From Plantago ovata (lineage: Eukaryota > Streptophyta > Magnoliopsida > Lamiales > Plantaginaceae), in assembly GCA_028274465.1 (NCBI GenBank), contig CM051457.1, positions 33,267,313-33,331,312 on the forward strand: a DNA stretch of 64,000 nt, written 5' to 3'. Shown here in pieces: positions 10,982 through 21,857 of this stretch (position 1 is its first letter; each line of letters opens with the position of its first letter). Below the pieces are notes generated by a model, which did no database searches, had not been told where the DNA came from, and saw only the letters and a program-made list of their open reading frames with translations. A program made the translations under genes and the position numbers.

Positions 10982-11410
10982 GACTCGTTGGTTAATGAGT
11001 TCGAGCTCGAGCCTGAAACCAGGCTCCCTTCGTTAACGTGTCGAGCTTAGACTCCGCTCGTTTCGTTAATGAGCTCAAGCTGAGCCCATCAATACTCGGT
11101 TCGGCTTGGCTCATTAAACAGCACTACTCATCGAGCATCTAATTAGCTTACTTCATAATATATCCATACATCTCTGATCTCGTAACAAAATGCTTCTCAT
11201 TCACGTATTCACAAACTTAATCTTACTAGGCCACCATGATTTCGATACTAAAGTAAATTACACCAGGGATTTCACAACAATATTCACGAGCTAAATCCAG
11301 TATTCTAGAACCGAACAACTTGTTCAGCTCGTTAGTAAAACGAGCTTGAAGTTAGGCTCGAGCTCGGTTCGTTTACCATATTAAGTGGGCCGAGCTCGAG
11401 CCTTACCGAA

Positions 11411-12307
11411 CTGAGCCCTCTGTAAGGTTACGTTCCTGTAACAACACTAATTTCACTGAACATATAGCAAAATGACAGTTTATCATCATATCCAATATAG
11501 CTTCATCGAAATCATATGAAATCAGAAAGGATCCGAAATGCTTTTCAAATTGATGACAAATGGATTGAAGGAAATCAGAATCTTAAGGGGACGAATTTGC
11601 AGCAGAACATTGCTCTTCATCACTTTGGAAGATGAACGCACTCTTCTTTTCAAAGATTACAAAGGCCGGCGACCTAATGCGCATATGGTGCAGGGCGTTT
11701 TTTTAAGCTATTAAGCTATAAAAATGCACTGCACTATGGTATATATTGCAGGTCAATCTCTGCACTTTTTTTTTTTAATTTTTTAATTTTTCCTTTTTTA
11801 AACTTGATGAGGCGAATTTACCCACAATTTATTCAGTCCGAATTGCGACAAGTTCGGCCAATGGATTGAGCCCAGATAAACGCGATGAAGATCTAATCTC
11901 ATTGAACAAGTTCATCCAACGGCATCTGAACATCTCCCTATGTTTGTTGATACTTGATAGGAAAATAATCACAGCATTAGCGTGTCATACTGTCATTTGA
12001 TTCAGCTCATTCAATGTTATAGATGAGGTTTTATCTTATTTTCTAATTGTTATTCATTAGAAAAAGAAAAAAAAAAAAAAAATCCCGCCTTTTAGGCCCC
12101 CACACACAGATCCATCGCGAGGATATGGTTGGAAGATTATGAAATATTCTACTGGATTATATTTTTATATTCTCCATTATCTTCTACCTACCTAATTTTT
12201 AGGTAATTACTTCGTGTGGTCATGTATTATTTTTAGCTAGGAGAAATATATGGAAATATCAAATATTTATCAAGAATTCAAGATTATGACGTCATATGCG
12301 ATTTATT
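11411..12307. other. Intergenic DNA, no gene recognised
   Basis: AT-rich sequence with long A and T runs (11765-11800, 12060-12080). No coding potential or recognisable repeat was seen. Confidence 0.4.
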
Positions 12308-12495
12308 GGTTCTTTTTTTAAACGGCAAATATTACAACTATACTCCTACACTAACACTATACAAATTTTCTCCTAAACCACCTTATTTCTCCACGCCTAA
12401 ACCAACCTTATAACTCCGCTATCACTGGAGATCGAACCCCACATCTCTCCTTCAATAACCCAATTCATTTCCTTACCGCTGCACCACCTTATGAC
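12308..12495 (-). mobile_element. tRNA-derived SINE
   Basis: Read on the minus strand, the head contains an A-box-like GGTGCAGCGGTAAGG and, about 35 bases later, a B box GGGTTCGATCTCC. These are the two internal polymerase III promoter elements. The 3' end has an A-run (TTTTTTT at 12314-12320 on the plus strand). Length, box spacing and tail fit a tRNA-derived plant SINE. A clear target duplication was not found. Confidence 0.6.
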
Positions 12496-12595
12496 TTCCA
12501 CTTCGTTCATTAATAATTTCTATTTTAACTTTGATGAATGATAAAACAAAACTCAATTAGTTATTCTCACACTGATTTATGCTAAACATCTAATT

Positions 12596-13426
12596 TGTTA
12601 AAGCACGTGAACTCTAAAACAATAAGAGTTAGTCCAGAATCTAAAACTCCTACAGAGTACGTTTGGTATTCCTGAAAAACGATAGCAAAGTTGTCTATAA
12701 AGTTTATGCAACGTTAACGACAACTTCGATAACCTGTCAATCAATAAAGCAATATAAAATAATACGTGCACAGAGATTATGAACGCAGCGGTAAAGAGAC
12801 ACACGTATAAACTTTTATTCTAACTGTTATTCACAGCTAGATGCTTTATTAGCAAAAACGACTAGATCAATATGTTGAGTACAATGAATATCGAACTCAC
12901 CTATTTATCTAGTAAACGACACAACACAACCTAGATTATCTAATCTATATGAGAACCAACTCACCTATACTCCCTCGAGGAATATATAAACAGGTTGTGT
13001 AAATAGACTACAAACAAAAGACTTGAACAACTAACGTTGAAACCGGCGTTGAGGCAACTTCAAGTGTAATCTGCAAAACTGAACGTGTATCGTTCTTGTG
13101 TGTGTTCTTCAATGTCAACTTTGGCACTCTATTTATAGTGTTATAAACACCCTTGAATTTCGTGTGGAAGTCTTCATTGAATCAGATTAGAACATCTCTT
13201 CTAATTGAACTTGAACTCCAAAACGTGTTCACATTGATGAAGTAGTTTCCTAGTCAACTTCGACTTTGAAGTTGTCTGAACATGACGAATCCAACTAGAA
13301 CTCTATTCTCGTTCTTGATCTGTAAATCCTTCTTGAATTCGATCTTTGTTAAGTTAAGGTAAAACAATCCCAATACAATTAGGATAATGTCCATAAGGAG
13401 ATTAACGTAAAAACGTTACTCTAACA
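12596..13426 (-). repeat. 3' LTR of the copia element
   Basis: 831 bp from TGTTAAAGCACG to GTTACTCTAACA (plus-strand reading), practically identical to 16740-17570. On the minus strand it holds ACTATAAATAGAG (about 13130-13140), a good TATA box for retroelement transcription. A small open frame inside (12598-12804) repeats in both LTRs and is not a gene. Confidence 0.93.
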
Positions 13427-13428
13427 TT

Positions 13429-13441
13429 CTCCCCCTTTTTA
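13429..13441 (-). promoter_or_regulatory. Polypurine tract of the copia element
   Basis: Minus-strand TAAAAAGGGGGAG directly precedes the 3' LTR (two bases before its edge), the position where plus-strand DNA synthesis is primed. The same octamer AGGGGGAG recurs at 13786-13793, 13812-13819 and 14984-14991. Confidence 0.75.
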
Positions 13442-13817
13442 CCTTAATCTTCACAAATACTGCAATTAGTCAGGTTGACTCAACTTCAACCTCAACATCA
13501 AAAGACTGATTGCAGAATTCTTTTCGAATGCAGAAAAAGAACTCTAAACTCTAGAACTTCATCAGGAAACTTCAACTTCATAAATTTGCTTAGAAGATTA
13601 ATTACAGGCTAATCACAATTATATGACTAGTCTATAAAAACCAAAAATCTTCTAACCAAACAACTAATATCCATTGCAATTGTAGCATCCAAAACAATTT
13701 ATCCATCTCGCAAAACAGAAGAATGCAGCATCATAATTCATCCACCATTATCTTCAAAACAAACCAAAGCCATCCAACCCAGAAACTCCCCCTCAATCCT
13801 GACTAATCCTTCTCCCC

Positions 13818-14339
13818 CTATTTGGGTAGATTATCGCGAAGCAAAGTCCTCCTCATTTCCAAGAGCTCGCCCAATTCTTCATTGGCCTTGAGAATAGCAG
13901 CTCTCTTATCCACAAGCTGTTTTCCAAGCATATCATACATGGCCTTAACAGAGGGCGGCAGACTCTGAATTTGCTCCAAAGTTGGCTCAACATCGAGCAC
14001 AGTTGGCTCAACATTGTCATCACCAGGGTCTTGTGGATCAGCAGAAGGGGCAGAGAGATCAACCCAAGGCAAATGCTTGAACCTTGAGCCTCCTTCCAAC
14101 AGGGTGGCTTGAGCAATGCGTAAAACATTATGATTTGCAACAAACTTATCCTTCTTCAACGGGGTGTAGCCGGCAGCTTTGACATATGCACAAACCAAGG
14201 AAGGATAACCCATAGTAGCAGTCGAACTCACGTCCATCTCCTCCATAGCAGTCCTCTTCCGTTTTAGTGACGCAATCGGAATATCATCTTCATCGACCGA
14301 CACGGTGGGAGTCTTTGAGGAATCAATTGGGCTCGCCAT
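13818..14339 (-). CDS. Extra open frame in the 3' region of the copia element (about 173 residues)
   Basis: The likely start is the ATG at 14337-14339 (MASPIDSS...). A few residues upstream remain open. It carries a basic KRKR patch near residue 27, a segment GYPSLVCAYVKAAGY, an acidic Pro-rich middle and a helical C-terminus (residues about 125-170) that could form a coiled coil. It lies between RNase H and the polypurine tract, where Sireviruses carry an envelope-like or other additional ORF. I cannot show homology to a named domain. It may be the last exon or the C-terminal remnant of a longer gene, since the interior is deleted elsewhere. Confidence 0.45.
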   Translation of the reverse strand: MASPIDSSKTPTVSVDEDDIPIASLKRKRTAMEEMDVSSTATMGYPSLVCAYVKAAGYTPLKKDKFVANHNVLRIAQATLLEGGSRFKHLPWVDLSAPSADPQDPGDDNVEPTVLDVEPTLEQIQSLPPSVKAMYDMLGKQLVDKRAAILKANEELGELLEMRRTLLRDNLPK

Positions 14340-15761
14340 TCTAAAATTGAGATGCAAGTTGGGGAAATTTCAAAAAAAATTTGAAGGTTAAACAACTGGG
14401 CACCGAAAAACGGGAAGAATTGGAAGATTTGGGGCAAAAACAAGGGTTCCTAATCGGCGGCAAGTGTGGTAAAAACAGAGCAAGCCAAAATTCGAAGAAG
14501 AATGAGTGTTTGGAAGCGAAATTGGGGACGAATATAGAGGGTTTCTACGCGTTTGTGGACAAAGGATGCATTGATGGGAGTTTAAGAGAAATTCAAGTAT
14601 TAAGAAGAAACAAAAAAATGGGCAAACACAGTGAAGGGCTTTTGAAAGGTTTCTGCCGTTTCAAGTTGTTATAGGTGATAGGGGTAAAAAGGGCAAAACA
14701 CAGTGATTTAAGAAACTAATGGGCGAAAAGGGTTTTGTTGGCTAAACACTGGATGAAGTTTTCTCAACATGATCTCCAATTCTGTTGACAATGTTAGTAC
14801 ACAAGATATATAATAACAGAGAAACAAAAATAGGAATGCAAAATTTCCTAAATCTGAGCAGAATTGAGATAAAAAAATTTAGAAAACATACCAGTGAAGG
14901 ATTTGACTTTAGATTGAAAATAACCAAAAATCATTGCCAAGTAAAACCAAAATAAAATCCCACCAAACCAAAGGTTATGCACACTCCCCCTTAGTGGATA
15001 CTAAAATCACATATAACACATAATTTGTAGTCTAGACTCGATAACATAAGACACAAACTTTGAATCAGATATTAGCAGTGATGTTGCAGACGAAGTTGGC
15101 ACAACATTAAACTCAACATCAGACTTGAGATCTTTCAAAAAAAATACAACCTGTGACAATGACCTGAATATAAATTTTTTGAAGACGTTTGAAACAAGCT
15201 ACAGAGTATTTCTGGTCTTTGTTTAAATCTCAAGCAGTGCCTAGTGGCGAAGGGGCATGAAGCACAGAGCTTTGCCATTTTTGTTTTTCCAAACCATCCA
15301 GACATGTGAGACCCAAAGATTGCCAGAAAACTAAAACCAAAGTTTCCATAAGGATTGTGAATCCGTGGTGTGCCGCAGAATAAATTCTGAAAGAAGATAC
15401 CACAGCATGGTGTGTACTGCACGACCTAGACACAACCACATCATCATGCCCTATACCGGACCAGCAAGAGAGATAACAACGATTCACAATAAAGATTGAG
15501 CAACAATAATCTTAGCACTTGTTTAGCTACAATAGAGAATTCAAGGCCTCTATGTGCTCTTTCTCCTGTTTAAAAAGCATACATATGCATAGTAGGAAAC
15601 TTAGTCCTATAATAGACTCTTTGTCCATCAATTATTACTGAGCTGCTCAAGCTCCAGGAGAGTATTACATGCAACAATGAGCAAAAAAATTTCAGGTGTC
15701 AACAAGGACCTAATTGTACCAGATCTTTTCTGAAAGTTTGAGGAAAAGTTTGCAATCATGT

Positions 15762-16688
15762 TCACTCTATCCTTAACATATACACATATTTGATTCGACA
15801 CGACATAAAAACTAAAAAACAGATATACAAATTTACCCACATGCAGAAACTGAAGTTGTCCGTGGCGTGTCGACAACTTCTCCAACAACTTAGACTTTTC
15901 GAGAGAGTGCAAAGACCTATAGACCTTCTAAGGCTTAGGAACCTATCAGGATCTAAAGGTTTAGTGAAAATATCAGCAAGTTGGTTATTGGTATCAATGT
16001 GATCTATTCCTAGGGTTTGTGCTTCTACCAATTCTCTCAAAAAATGATGTCTAATATCTATATGCTTAGTTCTGGCGTGCTGTACAGGGTTTTGGGCAAT
16101 ATGAATAGCACTCAGATTGTCACAAAATAGCATCAAAGATTCTGACCTAAAACAGTAATCACTTAGCATAGATTTCAACCATAAGAGTTGAGTAGCACAA
16201 CTAGCTGCAGCAACATATTCTGCTTCTGCAGTAGACAAAGACACACAATTTTGCTTTCTACTAAACCATGAAATTAAGTTATTTCCCAAATAGAAACATC
16301 CTCCACTGGTAGATCTTCTATCATCAGTATCTCCAGCCCAATCAGAATCAGAAAACCCAGCAAGATGTAAATTTGTTTCTCTAGTATACCATATACCAAG
16401 GTCAACAGTACCAGAGACATACCTGAGAATATTCTTCACAGCATTGAGGTGTGGGGTTTTTGGTTCAGATTGAAACCTAGCACACAAGCAAACTACAAAC
16501 TGGATATCTGGTCGGGATGCGGAAAGATAGAGAAGACTGCCTATCATGGATCTGTACAAAGTTGGGTCAACGTCATCGCCAACACCGCCTTTCTGCAGTT
16601 TAGTGGATGTTCGCATGGGAGTGGACAGTGGTTTTGCATTCTCAAGTCCAAATCGTTTCACAAGGTTCTTGTACGAGTTGGAATCCAT
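15762..16688 (-). CDS. Copia polyprotein remnant: start fused in frame to RT tail and RNase H
   Basis: The frame begins MDSNSYK about 50 bases after the primer binding site and enters the end of a copia reverse transcriptase at once (LVKRFGLENAKPLSTPM). RNase H follows: a SDSDWAGD catalytic segment, SLSTAEAEYVAAA, the CDNLSAI segment, KHIDIRHHF and the closing ADIFTKPL. The frame is open for 308 residues to a stop at 15762, although the last 40 residues probably are not functional. The short MDSNSY start looks like a gag N-terminus. So the deletion appears to have joined the first codons of gag to the last quarter of pol without breaking the frame. Everything between (nucleocapsid, protease, integrase, RT active site) is absent. 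Confidence 0.85.
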   Translation of the reverse strand: MDSNSYKNLVKRFGLENAKPLSTPMRTSTKLQKGGVGDDVDPTLYRSMIGSLLYLSASRPDIQFVVCLCARFQSEPKTPHLNAVKNILRYVSGTVDLGIWYTRETNLHLAGFSDSDWAGDTDDRRSTSGGCFYLGNNLISWFSRKQNCVSLSTAEAEYVAAASCATQLLWLKSMLSDYCFRSESLMLFCDNLSAIHIAQNPVQHARTKHIDIRHHFLRELVEAQTLGIDHIDTNNQLADIFTKPLDPDRFLSLRRSIGLCTLSKSLSCWRSCRHATDNFSFCMWVNLYICFLVFMSCRIKYVYMLRIE

Positions 16689-16725
16689 CTTGTACCTGTA
16701 AGATCACTGAGGCAAACAGAGACAA

Positions 16726-16738
16726 GCTCCGATACCAA
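16726..16738 (-). promoter_or_regulatory. Primer binding site of the copia element
   Basis: Minus-strand TGGTATCGGAGC begins one base after the 5' LTR. It matches the plant copia consensus complementary to the 3' end of initiator methionine tRNA (TGGTATCAGAGC) except for one base. It fixes the orientation of the element. Confidence 0.85.
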
Positions 16739-16739
16739 T

Positions 16740-17570
16740 TGTTAAAGCACGTGAACTCTAAAACAATAAGAGTTAGTCCAGAATCTAAAACTCCTACAGA
16801 GTACGTTTGGTATTCCTGAAAAACGATAGCAAAGTTGTCTATAAAGTTTATGCAACGTTAACGACAACTTCGATAACCTGTCAATCAATAAAGCAATATA
16901 AAATAATACGTGCACAGAGATTATAAACGCAGCGGTAAAGAGACACACGTATAAACTTTTATTCTAACTGTTATTCACAGCTAGATGCTTTATTAGCAAA
17001 AACGACTAGATCAATATGTTGAGTACAATGAATATCGAACTCACCTATTTATCTAGTAAACGACACAACACAACCTAGATTATCTAATCTATATGAGAAC
17101 CAACTCACCTATACTCCCTCGAGGAATATATAAACAGGTTGTGTAAATAGACTACAAACAAAAGACTTGAACAACTAACGTTGAAACCGGCGTTGAGGCA
17201 ACTTCAAGTGTAATCTGCAAAACTGAACGTGTATCGTTCTTGTGTGTGTTCTTCAATGTCAACTTTGGCACTCTATTTATAGTGTTATAAACACCCTTGA
17301 ATTTCGTGTGGAAGTCTTCATTGAATCAGATTAGAACATCTCTTCTAATTGAACTTGAACTCCAAAACGTGTTCACATTGATGAAGTAGTTTCCTAGTCA
17401 ACTTCGACTTTGAAGTTGTCTGAACATGACGAATCCAACTAGAACTCTATTCTCGTTCTTGATCTGTAAATCCTTCTTGAATTCGATCTTTGTTAAGTTA
17501 AGGTAAAACAATCCCAATACAATTAGGATAATGTCCATAAGGAGATTAACGTAAAAACGTTACTCTAACA
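16740..17570 (-). repeat. 5' LTR of the copia element
   Basis: 831 bp, same ends as the left LTR. The minus-strand TATA box lies at about 17273-17282. The bases outside the two LTRs do not form a 5-bp duplication (TAATT on the left, TTTAG on the right). Confidence 0.93.
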
Positions 17571-19389
17571 TTTAGTTAATGAATGAAGATATTATGCTTT
17601 TTAAAACCAATAGGAATTAGGCCAATTTGTAATCCAGAGTGTATCTAATCTAATTAAATAGAGTCCAGTGTTAATTTAGATATGATTTAATATGTTGATC
17701 CATAGATAGTATGATTATGATATGATATCACAGACATGTTTGTCGAAACAAAGTAGAACAAGAGATCATTTGTCCTTCATTTTAAAACCATTGAGTAAAT
17801 CCATCAAGATTTGTTTTTCAGTATTTATTAGGTAGCTAGAATTGAGTTACGGTTTGATCCAAATCTTTAGATCAGTTGAACTGAACTGAGTTGCAGCGAT
17901 CGAAACAGTAGTAGCTAGATTGACAATTTGACATGTGAAGAATGAGATTTTGGAGTAATCTATGTGATCTGGTCAATGGACAAGTCCAATCTTTATGGAT
18001 TCATATGTTCAAATTTCAATCTTCTTGTTCAACTGCACTCTAGGACTGAGTAATGTCAAGATCTTCTGTTCATACTGTTAGTTAGTGTTATAATTAGATG
18101 GTAGCTTTGCTTAATTTTATTTATTTATTTATTACAGACATGCATATTCTCTTCATCATCAGATAAGTACAGCTGTTGTAGTTACTTGTAAGGAAACATG
18201 TATAGCTAAGCTTTTGTTACGTAGTGAATGAAGTACATAAGATAAGATGGATTTTCCCTATTCGCTAGTGTATGATCCACCTTATAAAAGAGTGGTGTAT
18301 AAATGTTGTGTGGAATCGTCTTAAATCGACATAAATAGTCAAATTCAATTCATGAAAATGACCCCTTTAGTTAAAATGAAGGATTATAATTGATTTACAA
18401 ACCACCCGTAACTAATTTGAACTCGTAAGAAATTCCACTTTGAGTGCATGTTCTAACAACCAAACAACAATTGAAGGGGAAAGAAAAATTACACGTTTGT
18501 GAGAATAATGGGTGATAAATTGTGTTCCACCACCACGACTGTTGTTAGTGGTTTTGGTAGCATAAATGTACAAAACCATATAATAAGTCTATGTTCTCAT
18601 AGTCTGAACTAAATTGAACAGAACTGAATGAAGCTTAATTGAACTGAATTTATTTGTAGTATAAAATATTATTAACCAAATTTGAATTGAACTCAACCGA
18701 ACTGATATGAACTGAATGCATGTGAACTGAAAATAATCAGTTTTCTGACAAAGAGAACATAGAGTATGTAATTAGCTAAGCTAATCGAGCAAAAATTCAA
18801 TGCTATGTTCCATTCGTTTGAAAATTCATTAATTTCAATTTAATTCACTTCAGGTTCATTCAATATAATTCGGTTCGGTTTCATCGATCAGTTCAATTAT
18901 GTTCAATTCTATTCTACCAAAGATAACAAATAGACTATATTATAATCACTCTCAATATCATATTTTGATGTTCAATTTTACAAGATGATAAACAACAATG
19001 ATATGCCCCGTCTGGAAATCGACGGGGCAGCTGCTAATTAACTAGTCAATGAAACAAACACACCTGGAGCCGGATACACTGTTCCTTTAATCACTGGCTT
19101 TTGCCGCCTTATCCCCATTGCACTCAACTTCATTGTCATTTGATCTCCCAATAATCCCTTCAATCCCAATTCATCTTTTACATTTTCTAATACAGAAAAT
19201 CAATGCCACGCAATCATAATCTCAACTCTTCCCATTAATCTAATCATAATCTAGTTTTCTTAATTCAAATATCTCCCCATATTTTACCATTTGCTTCTTT
19301 TACCCATGCAAGCAGATCCCTCTTTTCCCGAACCTGGCCATGTTCACTCCCCCAATTTTCCAAACATTGTCAACTTAGTTCTCTTCCTG
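17571..19389. other. Intergenic DNA upstream of the DVL/RTFL gene
   Basis: No gene recognised. A degenerate GAACTGAATTGAACTG tract at about 18577-18930 resembles tracts at 23330-23545 and 60440-60740. A short perfect hairpin TGCCCCGTC / GACGGGGCA (loop 8 bases) lies near 18994-19029. Confidence 0.4.
18577..18930. repeat. Degenerate GAACTGAA/TTCAGTTC dispersed repeat
   Basis: Imperfect runs of AACTGAA, GAATTGAAC and their complements, with an internal TTTATTTGTAGTATAAAAT. The complement of that motif recurs in the tracts at 23330-23545 and 60440-60740. These are three copies of one AT-rich, rapidly diverging family of unknown type. Confidence 0.5.
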
Positions 19390-19397
19390 TATAAATA
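19390..19397 (+). promoter_or_regulatory. TATA box of the DVL/RTFL gene
   Basis: TATAAATA, 178-185 bases before the ATG at 19575. This gives a pyrimidine-rich leader of about 150 bases. Confidence 0.6.
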
Positions 19398-19574
19398 CTC
19401 GAATCCCACAAGTCATTTTCCTTCAAAGGGTCCAGCTCCATTTGCTTGTGAGCTTTTTTCTCCCAAACTCTTTTTGTTCTATCACTCTTTCCTTTTTTTC
19501 TTCGTTGGAGATTCACTCATAGTTTTTCATACTCACATACCCTTAATTCTCCATATATAAAGAAAGGAAAAAAA

Positions 19575-19754
19575 ATGGCTACTTTGAAAATTAACGGAGT
19601 TTATGTTACGTCATCAAAACGCTCATACAAGTGCAATACTGCTAGTTTCACCAAAAAATGCGCGAATTTGGTCAAGGAACAACGAGCACGCATCTACATC
19701 CTCCGACGTTGCGCCACCATGCTTTGTTGTTGGTACATCCAAGGAGATGAATAG
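19575..19754 (+). CDS. DVL/RTFL (DEVIL / ROTUNDIFOLIA-like) small peptide, 59 residues
   Basis: A 59-residue single-exon peptide with a variable N-terminus and the RTF domain at residues about 28-57: KKCANLVKEQ, then RARIYILRRCATMLCCW. The conserved Cys, the KEQRAR basic stretch and the RRC..ML.CW end match the family. DVL/RTFL peptides are plasma-membrane associated, and overexpression shortens or rounds plant organs. Loss of single members usually has little effect. No signal peptide is present, as is normal for the family. The ATG at 19575 follows an A-rich AAAAAATGGC context and an upstream TATA box. The sequence appears intact. Confidence 0.9.
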   Translation: MATLKINGVYVTSSKRSYKCNTASFTKKCANLVKEQRARIYILRRCATMLCCWYIQGDE

Positions 19755-21857
19755 TTCTTCTACCCAATTCAAAATCTTCTTACCACAGAAACTTTATATC
19801 TATCTATGTTTTACTTACATATATATTCCAAACCTACTTTTCTTTCCTTGGCCGCCGAGTCTACATTACGAAAATCAAGATTGTCTACCTGACTTGTGAC
19901 TAAACGGGTCTATAAGTCACTAGATCCTATGAAAATAATCTACACCCATAAAACTAGTATCTTGTCCACGGTTCATGAGATGCTAGACACACCCCAATCC
20001 AGTCACTGCTCACAGCTCATGTGGGTCCTACATGGGCACACATATACATCAGAAGGTGTGGGTCCGGATTGTTTTTGTTTGTAACCTGAAACAGCTTCGT
20101 TGATTGTGGTTCGGCCTATGTACGTAGCTTATATTTCTTTTTAAGTTCCACATAATTTTATTTTTTTTAACCAATGGTGAAACACCATTAGGTTTTTTTC
20201 TTGTGGAATTTTAAGGAGAGAAAAAAAGCTTTACAAATGTCTGTGTCCACGATTAGTTGAAGCTTTTTAAAATAATCCGGATTAGTCGTCAAAGATCAGC
20301 TCTGATTGGGAGAAAATTGAAGAAATCTGCATGTGTTGGTGCTCAACGGGAAATTGATCAGGCAAGGACTGGAGAATAATATTGTACTGTAAAAAAAGGG
20401 CCACATTCGATATTATGGTAATATTATTATACGCATCTTTAAGTTATATAATTTGAGCAACAATACATACATCTATAATAATAAGTAAAATAAATGGGAA
20501 GGATTTTTCAATTTCTTCCTTCGTGTATTATTGAGATATGAATTACATTTACATGTAGAATTATGGTTTCTTACATTTTGTATATTTTGTTTCCATGCAT
20601 GTACTTGATTGCCAACTTTGGTTGCTAAGGAATATATTAATTAAATATATAACGTGTATGAGTAATATTAAGGTGATTTATAAAAATACCATGTCGGCAA
20701 CATTATAGTCCCGATAACATATCGGAAATTTAGGGGCTTGTGTATTTGCGCGTTTTCTGATAGACTGATACTATATATTTTCTTGGACTTCTAAAAATAT
20801 TGAGTTACACATGGAAACATCGTAAACAATACTAAAGAATGCAGAAGGAGAAAAACTGGCCTTGTCAGATCCTACGCATCCAGGAGAGAGCAAGGAAAGT
20901 GAGACATTCTCCTAGTACTCTTGAGTCTTGTTGATAGTTGAGAAAAATATGGAGTTACACATGGACTTTGAAACTTATTTTTTCCACCAATATAGGTAAC
21001 TACTTTTGGAGGAAAACTATTTGTGTCTGTGAGAGATGTATTGAAAGAGATGTATTGAAGTTGGATCAATAACACTTTGAAAAGCCTTATTAAAATGATA
21101 AATTTATCCAATTTATATATATGTATGTTAATTATGTCTCTCACATTAACTATTAACAATGTAAAAATAGTTAAACTAACCCATTAGACCATTAGGCATG
21201 GAAATTATGGTGAAATCAGCAGTGTAGTTCAGTGCTATGGACTATGGTTTTTGTAGGCGTACAGTGTACTAAGTACTATCACACAAGATGACTTATAAGA
21301 TCAAGTATAGTATGACATGAGAGTCAAGACAAGTATTTATGAAGTCACTAGTTGTTGCATTCATTAGGCCCAAAAGAGACATCTTTTCTTCATCAATGGA
21401 TGAGGTTTAGGCACTGAGACTGACTGACTGCACTAGTATACTGTACTATTGATCATGCACATTCATCTATACATAAAGGATTCATGGTTTCTTTGTTCAA
21501 CAGATGGAGTTGATAACCTCAAAGAACAGATGATCGCGAAGTGAGCATACAGTGTATATATAAAGCATAAACATACTGCATATAATTATAATTCTATGCA
21601 ATTGACAGATAGAAGCAAAGCCCCAAAAAGTATTCTTGATCCAACAAAAATTGCTCAATGAGTTTTTTTTTTGCTCAATGAGTTATATATACTTAACCTG
21701 CTACCATAAGAGTCAGTAGCTACTATGTCAACACATTAGATAGCTAATTGATCAACCATCTGTTATTAGAAAGATAACATCATATGATTGATCATCTCAA
21801 ACAAAACCCAAGAGAAAACTGATAGTCTTTTCACTCAGATAAAGATAATAAATCAGG
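19755..21857. other. Intergenic DNA between the DVL/RTFL and B3 genes
   Basis: The first 300-400 bases are probably the DVL/RTFL 3' region. After that it is AT-rich unique sequence in which I see no gene, RNA gene or ordered repeat. Confidence 0.4.

Larger units (their letters stand above)
10215..11410. repeat. Degenerate GAGCTCGAGCC repeat tract, split by a solo LTR
   Basis: Both sides of the solo LTR contain imperfect copies and inversions of CTCGTTAACGAG, GAGCTCGAGCC and GCTCGGCTC. This is a widespread kind of degenerate repeat in plant intergenic DNA. Similar patches occur near 6734-6830 and 9970-10020. The left and right halves rejoin smoothly when the LTR and one copy of its target duplication are removed. 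Confidence 0.5.
12596..17570 (-). mobile_element. Internally deleted Ty1/copia retrotransposon, Sirevirus-like (4,975 bp)
   Basis: Two 831-bp LTRs flank a 3.3-kb interior. The element runs on the minus strand, because the primer binding site abuts the right LTR and a polypurine tract abuts the left LTR. Gag, protease, integrase and most of the reverse transcriptase are missing; only the RT tail plus RNase H remains. A 3' region of about 2.3 kb follows, carrying one further open frame and repeated CTCCCCCT (AGGGGGAG) motifs. Long 3' regions with extra frames and multiplied polypurine tracts are known from Sireviruses, hence the tentative placement. The LTRs differ at one base by eye (12779 against 16923), so the insertion is very recent. 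It cannot move by itself. Confidence 0.88.

Noticed and set aside
12598..12804. 68-codon minus-strand frame, repeated at 16742-16948
   Set aside because: Lies wholly inside the LTR and is duplicated with it; no gene features.
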